Source of the DNA: Caldifarciminota bacterium 4484_18
GTDB taxonomy: Bacteria > Hydrothermota > UBA3073 > NMUJ01
DNA: 5,736 nt
Assembly (NCBI GenBank): GCA_002256535.1
Contig: NMUJ01000044.1
Span: forward strand, 1-5,736
Direction of reading: 5' to 3'
The translations under genes and the position numbers were made by a program. The notes under the pieces were generated by a model. That model saw nothing but the letters and a program-made list of their open reading frames with translations, was not told the DNA's origin and did no database searches. Shown here one piece after another: positions 1 to 5,736 of the stretch (its first letter is position 1; each line of letters opens with the position of its first letter).

Positions 1-983
1 TCGTCGTCAAAGTCTGCATCCAACGCACCACCCTGCCTACCAGTAAACGCCCAATCAACCTCATCCGGCAGATTATCGCCATCTGTATTCACGCTGTTAG
101 GATCAGTCTCTGTCCACGTCTCTACTGGATCCCATACATTGTCAACATTGGCATCACCAGCGATTGCACCATTGCCGCGGTTGCCACCCTGCCACGTATC
201 TACACCATCAGGATCTGTACCTGTCGCACCTGTATAATCCTCCTGTATACCGTCGACCAACCAATCACCATCCGTGTCACGATTGAACGGATCTGTCATA
301 GTTGCAACACCGGCCTGATCAGCATCTGGCACAAATATATCATCACGTGTCTGATCCGCACCTGTTGGCCCTGTACCAGGATCTGTAAGTACGTTATTGT
401 TTCCAGGGCCAAGCCCCATCTCGGTACCATCCTGTATGCCATCCATGTCCGTATCTGTACCCGGTAAGCTCGTCCTTGCCAGATACAACGTATCGGGTTT
501 GTTATTCACATAATCGTAGTAGATGAACACCGTATCGATACCGGGTTCACTGAACTTGTTGTATCCTAAATCATTATACGGATACGATGCTGTCCTATCA
601 AAGATAACGTTCCATGCTGTACCTGTCCACACGATACGTATTTTACCAAGTTCACCGGATAGATCACCTGCTCCTGGATCGTATGAAGTATCAGGATATG
701 CCGGTAGTCCTGTACCCATATCATAGAACCCATCTGCTATACCATCTTCATCAGTATCCTGATCGTTTGTATCAGTCCTTGTGAAGAATACCTCGTAATG
801 GTCGAGCAACCCATCAAAATCGACATCATCAACAAACCCATCACCCGCATATGGTGATGGATCTACACAATCTTTAAGCAGATCGTTATCGCTATCAGGT
901 AACCTCGGATCTGTCTCATCAGCAGGATCGCCCACCAATGTGCTATCAACCTCACCATCAGCATCTGCATCCTCGTTACCATC
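1..983 (-). CDS. Continuation of the thrombospondin type 3-like repeat protein in the next frame, open at the window edge
   Basis: Reading codons from GAT at 983-981 gives an uninterrupted frame of 327 codons to the left edge. It has the same character as the preceding gene: DGNEDADADGEVD, DSDNDLLKD, DVDFDGLLDHYE, DQDTDEDGIADG, DTDMDGIQDGTE, DTDGDWLVDG and NTDGDNLPDEVD are further calcium-binding repeats. A beta-rich segment without repeats lies near bases 475-650 (IRIVWTGTAWNVIFDRT, then IDTVFIYYDYV). It has no credible start of its own: upstream ATGs at 1004 and 1016 in this frame give short basic leaders with no signal peptide and no ribosome binding site that I can see. It is therefore read as the downstream part of the 4044-976 protein, separated by one extra base (or two missing bases) around 985-1010. 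Dropping one G of the GGG at 987-989 would restore a reading through NVWLDGNEDAD. The true C-terminus, perhaps with its own T9SS domain, is outside the window. Confidence 0.75.
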
Positions 984-3978
984 CAACCCACACGTTATAT
1001 GCATCCTGACCACCATTCTCCCAGTATGCATTCGCCTCTTTCTGATCTGACACATTATCCGGTGTCCCGTCGTAGCTGGGGAAGCCACCCAGATGATCTG
1101 AATTACCAGGTGTATAATAGTTTGACAAGTCATCCCATATGTATGCAAACCCCGTATTCTTAATATGTACACCATCCGCGTATCGATATATCGTTATATC
1201 AAGTGTATCCACAGCACCTGGATTCGTACCACCCAGGTCATTGATCGACCCATAATTAGCAGCCAGCCTCTCTTCATAATCTGTTAGCAGGTCACCATCT
1301 GAATCGAGGTCAAGCGCATTCATTATAAGGTCGGCATCTGGATCTTGCCATCCCTCCTTGTAGAACCATTTGATCACAAAGAACGAATCCACATCCGTAT
1401 GGTATCTTTCACTATATGCGGAATCTACGTACACTATGCCATCGGCTAACCCATCACCATCTGTATCGGTACTTCTTGGGTTAGTCGCCCTGTACCATGG
1501 ATGTAGCGCCTGCGTAGGTGACGCCCCCGTGCTCATCCTTGGTAGGGTATCTTTTGCACCTAACGGATCGAACTTACATCGCACCCATCCCATCGTCAGC
1601 TCACCCGGCAGGTCACCATCCGCTACATCGAACACACAATCGTCGTTCGTATCCACGAACCCATCCACCAATCCATCGCCATCGGTATCATTGTTCGTCG
1701 GATCCGATGTATAGTATGCACCTACCCACACACCAGCAGCATCGAACCATCCCGCAGCTGGGTTTATAGCATTCGGTACGGGATCGAGGTCGAACATATT
1801 CGGGAAGACCTCATCCCCATCCCATAAGCCATCGCCGTCTGTATCACGTGCATATGGGTTTGTACCTATCTGCATCTCAAGCCCATTCGGTAACCCATCA
1901 CCGTCGGGGTCGATCACCAACTCATAGCTGAAATCCGTCCATATAGGATCGAGCGGATCCGGCATCCCCACCGTATCGCGGTCGTTGGCCAGCACCTCAA
2001 CGTATCCGGTATCGTCTGGGCTATCACCTGCTGCACCGCTGCCATCCCAATCATACACCGATGGTTCATTAAACACCACCACCCCACGTGCACCAGTTAC
2101 CGGATCTACACATATGTGATCGATCACCTCAGGATAATTTTCCACACTTCCTTCGTATATCTTGTACCATCTACATACCCTCGTAGGTACACCACCTATC
2201 ATCGCATATGGTACAAATATCGAGTCACCATCAGTGTTCGGTGATAATGGGTTGAGTCCCACCGCCACCTCTAACGAATCATCCAACCCATCATGATCCG
2301 TGTCTTCACTTAATGGATTGATAGTATCCTTTGCCGCAGTCCATAAGTTCAGATCAACGTTACGTTCAAATCCATCCAATAGACCATCACCATCACTGTC
2401 ACGCTTGTATGCACATGTCTTCACATACCCTGTGATGAGTGAATCTTCCTGCACATCGGGTACACCATCATTATCCGAGTCACGATCGATTGCATTATTT
2501 ACATGATCGCCATCAACATCTATTGTACCAAGTTTCGTATACACACTGTCGATCTCCCAACCATCCGATATACCATCGCCATCAGTATCTTTGCTGTTTG
2601 GATCCGTGTGATACACAACTAACTCAAGCGAATCATTTATACCATCACCGTCAGTATCGGGATTATCCATGCTCGTATTTTGTGTACCACTCACCATCAA
2701 GTTGAAGTCATTACCGTATTCGTAACCATCACCTATGCCATCACCATCATAATCTGGATTGTACGCTGCCATAGGATCACCCGTAACCGTCAACTCGGTA
2801 GCATCCGGTATACCATCGTTGTCTGAATCGTAATCCCTTACATTCGGTATACCATCTTGATCATAATCCGCAGGTATTGTACCACATGCTATCGGGAACG
2901 ATGCAGTTGATGTATCACCTACCCATTCAACACTATCTGGTATACCGTCATTATCGGTATCTACCTCATTGGGGTTTGACCTATACGCATATTCTGTTTC
3001 ATCAGGTACACCATCGTTATCATTATCAGCTGTCGCACTGTATGGATCGGTGCTGAAGAAATATGCTTCACTACCATCAGCTAACCCACAACCGTCTGAA
3101 TCCATGTCACGGAAGTTAGGTACACCATCGCCATCTACATCATCAGTATTTTCTGCACCACTACCTACACTATTGCCATCAGGTATACCGTCATTGTCGG
3201 AATCATAATCTATTGCATCAATCAGCGAATCGCCATCCACATCTATCTGCCTATAATCGGTTATATTTGCCTTGAAATATAATGTATAACTGCCACGTGT
3301 CTCCCAGATTAGATGTGATATACCACCTGCCCCTATTGTACCATTGATAATCGCAGCATTATCCGCAACCTCAACCGAATCCGGAATCCCATCATGATCA
3401 GTATCGGGTGAGTTTGGATCCAACCCCAACGCTATCTCAACCGAATCGGACAGCAGGTCACCATCAGTGTCGGGTGAGGTAGGAACCGTCCCATACACAT
3501 ACACCTCGTCACCATCTTTTATACCATCCTTATCTGTATCTGGATCGTACGGATCCGTACCATATTGCTTCTCGTACTTATAGTTGTTGGTCTCAAACGT
3601 ACAATAATGTATACTATCACAAGCCCTAAACCGCTTACCATCCAGTAACCCATCATTGTCTGAATCTATATCCACAATGTTAGGTCGTCCATCATTATCT
3701 GCAGTATCAGGTGTACTTGTTGTCACCCGTGTACCTCGAGGTATTGATGCATCTCCCATCCATTCCGCATTGTCTGGTATACTATCACCATCGGTATCCC
3801 ATAACCTTGGATCGCACTCAAACGAATCTACAATACCGTTACGATTGAGATCCTCTAATGTATCAGGTACTCCATCTTGATCGTAATCATCACCAGGTGG
3901 ATGGTTGAACCATATCCCTAATGAGACATCAAGATGATCGGGCAACCCATTGTTATTGATATCTGGTGGGTTATAATC
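1..3978 (-). repeat. Array of about 37-39 thrombospondin type 3-like Asp-rich repeats
   Basis: The array starts just after the signal peptide (DINNNGLPDHLD) and runs to the window edge across the frame break. By eye there are about 30-32 units before base 976 and at least seven after it. Two unit types recur: a 13-residue form with DTDGDGxxDxxE, and a tighter form D-x-D-S-D-N-D-G-I-P-D. At DNA level the plus strand shows the same array as recurrent ccatcaccatc-gtatc words, degenerate enough that no long identical blocks are obvious. Such internal similarity can favour slippage and misassembly. Confidence 0.85.
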
Positions 3979-4044
3979 TCCCCATACTGCTGTGGTGGCC
4001 ACAATCGCACCAATAATCAACACCGGGAACCACCAATTTTTCAT
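976..4044 (-). CDS. Giant secreted thrombospondin type 3-like calcium-binding repeat protein, N-terminal part
   Basis: The chosen ATG at 4044 follows AAAGGAGGG and opens a textbook signal peptide: MKNWW, then the hydrophobic core FPVLIIGAIVATTA, then VWG before the likely cleavage site ahead of DYNPPD. From there to the stop, about 30 Asp-rich units of the types DTDGDGLxDGxE, DYDSDNDGIPD and DYDQDGVPDTLE run almost without pause. These are thrombospondin type 3-like repeats, in which aspartate side chains chelate calcium and stiffen an extended rod. Patches lacking the motif interrupt the array, near bases 3246-3342, 2041-2225 and 990-1200. No enzyme domain is seen, so a surface stalk, adhesin or matrix role is inferred. 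The frame ends at TAA (976-978) with no closing domain, but the same repeat type continues one frame over down to base 1, so this is most likely the first part of a longer protein. ATGs at 4047, 4104 and 4143 are in-frame alternative starts. Confidence 0.87.
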   Translation of the reverse strand: MKNWWFPVLIIGAIVATTAVWGDYNPPDINNNGLPDHLDVSLGIWFNHPPGDDYDQDGVPDTLEDLNRNGIVDSFECDPRLWDTDGDSIPDNAEWMGDASIPRGTRVTTSTPDTADNDGRPNIVDIDSDNDGLLDGKRFRACDSIHYCTFETNNYKYEKQYGTDPYDPDTDKDGIKDGDEVYVYGTVPTSPDTDGDLLSDSVEIALGLDPNSPDTDHDGIPDSVEVADNAAIINGTIGAGGISHLIWETRGSYTLYFKANITDYRQIDVDGDSLIDAIDYDSDNDGIPDGNSVGSGAENTDDVDGDGVPNFRDMDSDGCGLADGSEAYFFSTDPYSATADNDNDGVPDETEYAYRSNPNEVDTDNDGIPDSVEWVGDTSTASFPIACGTIPADYDQDGIPNVRDYDSDNDGIPDATELTVTGDPMAAYNPDYDGDGIGDGYEYGNDFNLMVSGTQNTSMDNPDTDGDGINDSLELVVYHTDPNSKDTDGDGISDGWEIDSVYTKLGTIDVDGDHVNNAIDRDSDNDGVPDVQEDSLITGYVKTCAYKRDSDGDGLLDGFERNVDLNLWTAAKDTINPLSEDTDHDGLDDSLEVAVGLNPLSPNTDGDSIFVPYAMIGGVPTRVCRWYKIYEGSVENYPEVIDHICVDPVTGARGVVVFNEPSVYDWDGSGAAGDSPDDTGYVEVLANDRDTVGMPDPLDPIWTDFSYELVIDPDGDGLPNGLEMQIGTNPYARDTDGDGLWDGDEVFPNMFDLDPVPNAINPAAGWFDAAGVWVGAYYTSDPTNNDTDGDGLVDGFVDTNDDCVFDVADGDLPGELTMGWVRCKFDPLGAKDTLPRMSTGASPTQALHPWYRATNPRSTDTDGDGLADGIVYVDSAYSERYHTDVDSFFVIKWFYKEGWQDPDADLIMNALDLDSDGDLLTDYEERLAANYGSINDLGGTNPGAVDTLDITIYRYADGVHIKNTGFAYIWDDLSNYYTPGNSDHLGGFPSYDGTPDNVSDQKEANAYWENGGQDAYNVWVGW
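3979..4044 (-). other. Sec signal peptide coding segment
   Basis: It encodes 22 residues: a short start with one Lys, a long hydrophobic core (FPVLIIGAIVATTA) and a small-residue end V-W-G before the acidic mature chain. It supports the ATG at 4044 as the functional start. Starting at 4104 or 4143 would put 20 or more mostly basic residues before this core. Confidence 0.8.
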
Positions 4045-4047
4045 CAT

Positions 4048-4056
4048 CCCTCCTTT
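4048..4056 (-). promoter_or_regulatory. Ribosome binding site for the ATG at 4044 (or 4047)
   Basis: The minus strand reads AAAGGAGGG directly before ATGATG. AGGAGG ends four bases before the second ATG (4044) and one base before the first (4047), so the second ATG has the better spacing. Confidence 0.7.
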
Positions 4057-4107
4057 CAAGGAATTTATAATCTCCCTATATCTAACAAAGAACCTACTAC
4101 ACATTTT

Positions 4108-4118
4108 ACCTCCCTTTT
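4108..4118 (-). promoter_or_regulatory. Second, upstream ribosome binding site (in-frame ATG at 4104)
   Basis: The minus strand reads AAAAGGGAGGT, then AAA, then ATG at 4104. It is in frame with the signal-peptide start at 4044, exactly 20 codons upstream. The strength and spacing rival those of the downstream site, so two start sites are possible. The extended N-terminus (MCSRFFVRYREIINSLKGG) is basic and not itself a signal peptide. Confidence 0.45.
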
Positions 4119-4149
4119 GATATATTTCCAGTTTATAGAACATTAATAC

Positions 4150-4176
4150 AAAATAAGCTTAATTTTCACCTGTCAA
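4150..4176 (-). promoter_or_regulatory. Candidate promoter for the repeat-protein gene
   Basis: A perfect TTGACA (4171-4176) is followed after 15 bases by TATTTT (4150-4155), or alternatively by a TATTAA much further on. The region TTATTTTG is also close to the Bacteroidota -7 element. It lies just downstream of the preceding stop, in the only intergenic gap. An imperfect 17-base AT-rich palindrome centred on AAGCTT (4150-4166) covers the spacer and could be an operator or chance. The spacing is short for a sigma-70 promoter, so this is tentative. Confidence 0.3.
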
Positions 4177-4186
4177 CCCCAAACAT

Positions 4187-4849
4187 TCAATCTATCTTCA
4201 CCAGCTTGTAAATTTTCCTCATTCCACCATATTTTAGCACTATGAAATACACACCGGTATGGTTGACCATCATCCTCACCTCATACCTACCCGGCATCAA
4301 CCCCGTAATCTCTCTATGTTTTATCCTCCTACCCAATACATCGTATATGTCTATGCTCAGCTTATCCTTAAGCATCTCACCCACTGTTATCTTGAGATTC
4401 ACCACCCCCATTGTGGGGTTAGGATATATACCTTCACATATGAGCGGTTCCCTCGTAGCCATATGTCGCTCCTCATCACCTGTTGTGATCTCACCCACTT
4501 TATAGCATATGATACTCACAGTGTCGGTTTCACCTTTACCTTTACCACCAAAATACTTCACGTATGCAACTGCCAGCTCACCCCCCATATCGTAAAGGTT
4601 AGGATTGTACTCATACATCATACCATCACCCTCACCACCGGAATATTTGTTCACCGTGAGATACAATGTACCATCAACCCGGTATAGATCACACATCCTA
4701 CACATGAAGTTACCTACACCTTCACCACCCACGTACTTCGTCCACCCCATCGCTATAACCGCACTCAACTCATATAGGTTAAGGCTTCTACCCATAGCGT
4801 TACCGTCACCCCAGCCACCAAAATATATCGCAACCACCACCCATATCAT
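4187..4849 (-). CDS. 30-residue GGxGxG-repeat protein with type IX secretion C-terminal sorting domain
   Basis: This is a 220-residue frame in two parts. Residues 1-118 are four repeats of exactly 30 residues, each with Y-x-G-G-x-G-x-G (Tyr9, 39, 69, 99) and a second Tyr 17 residues later (26, 56, 86, 116). A short linker (119-140) leads to a T9SS type A sorting domain: IYPNPTMGVVNLKI (141-154), LSIDIYDVLGRRIK, a Gly-rich turn, GVYFIVLKYGG and a basic tail ending KIYKLVKID. Such domains direct export across the outer membrane and attachment to the surface. The frame starts with ATG inside the stop of the FGE-like gene (ATGA), with AGGA seven bases upstream, consistent with translational coupling. 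The oddity is that there is no Sec signal peptide, which T9SS cargo requires; the ATG leads straight into repeat 1, and a TAG four codons upstream blocks extension. It may therefore be the C-terminal half of the FGE-like protein, split by a one-base frame change. The sorting domain is confident; independence as a gene is not. Confidence 0.82.
   Translation of the reverse strand: MIWVVVAIYFGGWGDGNAMGRSLNLYELSAVIAMGWTKYVGGEGVGNFMCRMCDLYRVDGTLYLTVNKYSGGEGDGMMYEYNPNLYDMGGELAVAYVKYFGGKGKGETDTVSIICYKVGEITTGDEERHMATREPLICEGIYPNPTMGVVNLKITVGEMLKDKLSIDIYDVLGRRIKHREITGLMPGRYEVRMMVNHTGVYFIVLKYGGMRKIYKLVKID
4190..4429 (-). other. T9SS type A C-terminal sorting domain
   Basis: These are residues 141-220 of the repeat protein. 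The YPNPT entry motif, the alternating strand LSIDIYDVLGRRIK, the turn GLMPGRYEV, the GVYFIVLKYGG strand and a lysine-rich end at the stop codon match the usual order of the Por-secretion-type sorting domain in length (about 80 residues) and layout. It is the strongest taxonomic marker in the window, since T9SS occurs essentially only in the FCB group. Confidence 0.9.
4496..4849 (-). repeat. Four tandem 90-bp (30-residue) coding repeats, Y-x-G-G-x-G-x-G
   Basis: The Tyr codons that open the motif lie at 4825, 4735, 4645 and 4555 (first base, minus strand), exactly 90 bases apart. The cores are YFGGWGDG, YVGGEGVG, YSGGEGDG and YFGGKGKG, and a conserved Tyr follows 17 residues later in every unit (LYEL, LYRV, LYDM, CYKV). 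The residues before each core are hydrophobic and strand-like. The units have diverged in sequence while keeping their length without one indel, which points to selection on a regular structure such as a beta-repeat fold. The first unit is nearly complete, lacking about two residues at the ATG. Confidence 0.85.
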
Positions 4850-5736
4850 GGTGCTGTCCTAACGCAACGTCCACCCCATCTCGGATCGCGGGTAGAATCT
4901 GCTGCAGCTGCCAACCTACGATTGGCTACCCTCATCCAATCCACCTCATCATATGCATAGTAGCTTCCACCTCTGAACCCCGCCCCTACCGCAGTTGTAT
5001 CTGGCCAATCCCCATTTGTCGCATACCCCTGTTCGTCGAGCTCACCATCCCCATGTGTACCACGAAACTGCCTACCCTTGCTTTTACCCAACGTGACACA
5101 CCTCTCCCATAAGTTACCACTCATCTCCATCACCCCATAGTATGATGCACCCGCCTCACGTCTATTACTTGCAATAGCTGCAAACGCACCACACCTTATA
5201 TCCGTCTCACCAGGATTGTATAAACATGTAAACCTTGTTATCACTGTATCACCCCAGCTAAATTCATCATCAACAACCGCATCCTCCCCCCTACATATCT
5301 TTTCGAACTCAAGTTCACTCATCGGTCGCAATCCCGCCCAATCCGCAAACGCACACAGGTCAGCCCATGACATACAGTTACATGCAACCCATTCACCATC
5401 ATTCACCTCATCAAGCGTATCATCCTGATCCCTGTTACATCCATACACGTAACCGGTTTCCACCGTATCTATGGTTATGTAATGCCTAACAGTGGTATTG
5501 AAGCTATTCATGAACCTATTACTTGCCTGTACCTCCGTAAGTGTATTGAGGAAATCCCTGTACGCAGCCTGCGATATCTCATATTTCATACAGTAAAATG
5601 CCTTATATCCCGTAGGGAATGCATCGTTATCGACTATACCATCGAGTGTCGTATCGATACCGTCATCACCATCTATCCTTATACCATAGGTCTTTAGCAG
5701 CTCATCATCGTATTGTGTTGCCCCCACCACTACGGT
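4846..5736 (-). CDS. FGE/SUMF1-fold (formylglycine-generating enzyme-like) exported protein, C-terminal part
   Basis: The frame is open through the right window edge, so the N-terminus is missing; a GTG at 5730 is probably internal. Residues are counted from that GTG. The FGE-sulfatase fold is recognised from motifs in the right order: AFYCMKYEISQAAYRDFLN (44-62), CNCMSWADLCAFADWAG (117-133) leading into LRPMSELEFEKICRGE (134-149), FSWGD (157-161), SGNLWERC (204-211, family GNVWEW), FRGGSYY (252-258), RVANRR (267-272) and the terminal GGRCVRTAP. This combination resembles the long secreted FGE-like proteins of Bacteroidota and relatives. In catalytic FGE two cysteines follow the GGSY motif and bind copper; here they align with Ala259 and Asp264, so oxidase activity is unlikely and a binding or structural role on the surface is more plausible. 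The Asp-rich stretches (20-36, 101-112) are loop insertions. The protein ends at the normal end of the fold, and its TGA overlaps the next ATG. Family assignment is firm; function is unknown. Confidence 0.88.
   Translation of the reverse strand, partial: TVVVGATQYDDELLKTYGIRIDGDDGIDTTLDGIVDNDAFPTGYKAFYCMKYEISQAAYRDFLNTLTEVQASNRFMNSFNTTVRHYITIDTVETGYVYGCNRDQDDTLDEVNDGEWVACNCMSWADLCAFADWAGLRPMSELEFEKICRGEDAVVDDEFSWGDTVITRFTCLYNPGETDIRCGAFAAIASNRREAGASYYGVMEMSGNLWERCVTLGKSKGRQFRGTHGDGELDEQGYATNGDWPDTTAVGAGFRGGSYYAYDEVDWMRVANRRLAAAADSTRDPRWGGRCVRTAP
4857..4860 (-). promoter_or_regulatory. Weak ribosome binding site before the overlapping ATG at 4849
   Basis: AGGA on the minus strand lies seven bases before the ATG, inside the last codons of the FGE-like gene. 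With the ATGA overlap it would allow coupled re-initiation of the T9SS repeat protein. Confidence 0.4.

Noticed and set aside
523..726. Plus-strand open frame in the left part of the window
   Set aside because: The minus strand here encodes clear thrombospondin type 3-like repeats in the frame open to base 1, so this is an antisense shadow. The Ser/Pro-rich plus-strand frames at 1370-1714, 2969-3208 and 3656-3880 are the same artefact.
1..3978. CRISPR-like or satellite repeat array suggested by recurrent ccatcaccatc words
   Set aside because: The words recur at irregular codon-multiple spacing and are the back-translation of Asp-Gly-Asp-Gly motifs; there are no constant repeats with unique spacers.
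4144..4186. Rho-independent terminator after the T9SS repeat protein
   Set aside because: The only inverted repeat (centred on AAGCTT) is AT-rich, has no loop and lacks a GC stem with a T-run, so it does not look like a terminator.
4259..4687. 142-codon plus-strand open frame opposite the T9SS repeat protein
   Set aside because: It is His/Tyr/Pro-rich with low-complexity composition typical of antisense reading of this gene; it shows no domain and lies wholly within a well-supported minus-strand gene.
4846..4862. Programmed -1 frameshift joining the FGE-like and T9SS frames
   Set aside because: No X-XXY-YYZ slippery heptamer or evident downstream hairpin is visible; coupled re-initiation or an indel explains the overlap more simply.
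5728..5730. GTG at 5730 as the genuine start of the FGE-like protein
   Set aside because: The frame continues open to the window edge, no ribosome binding site can be judged, no signal peptide follows, and the FGE fold normally has more sequence before this point.

Overview
The window is a protein-coding segment in which every supportable gene lies on the minus strand, so reading order runs from base 5736 down to base 1. It suggests a bacterium of the FCB superphylum (Bacteroidota or a relative such as the candidate WOR-3/Stahlbacteria or Cloacimonadota lineages). The main reason is a clear type IX secretion (T9SS) C-terminal sorting domain, next to the secreted FGE-fold and thrombospondin-type-3-like proteins common in those groups. 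Frequent ATA and AGG codons would fit a thermophilic candidate lineage, but that is only an inference. No rRNA, tRNA, CRISPR array, insertion sequence or integrase is visible.

Layout in reading order: (1) 5736-4846, the C-terminal about 297 codons of a formylglycine-generating-enzyme (FGE/SUMF1-fold) protein. It is cut by the window edge and lacks the two catalytic cysteines. (2) 4849-4187, overlapping (1) by four bases (ATGA), a 220-residue protein made of four exact 30-residue repeats of the form Y-x-G-G-x-G-x-G followed by a T9SS sorting domain, with no signal peptide. (3) 4186-4045, a short gap holding a candidate promoter and two successive Shine-Dalgarno/ATG pairs in one frame. (4) 4044-976, a secreted protein with a clean signal peptide and about 30 Asp-rich, calcium-binding thrombospondin type 3-like repeats. 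(5) 983-1, the same kind of repeat protein continuing in the next frame, open to the window edge. Parts (4) and (5) read as one giant protein of more than 1,300 residues broken by a single-base frame change close to base 990.

Taken together, the genes look like a cell-surface cassette: an exported FGE-fold protein, a short repeat protein with a T9SS anchor signal, and a very long calcium-stabilised stalk or adhesin whose own C-terminus lies outside the window. Both junctions that matter, 4846/4849 and about 990, are frame changes between parts that look functionally continuous. Each may be a sequencing or assembly indel, a true mutation, or recoding; the sequence alone does not decide. There is no stretch over 300 bases without a gene.
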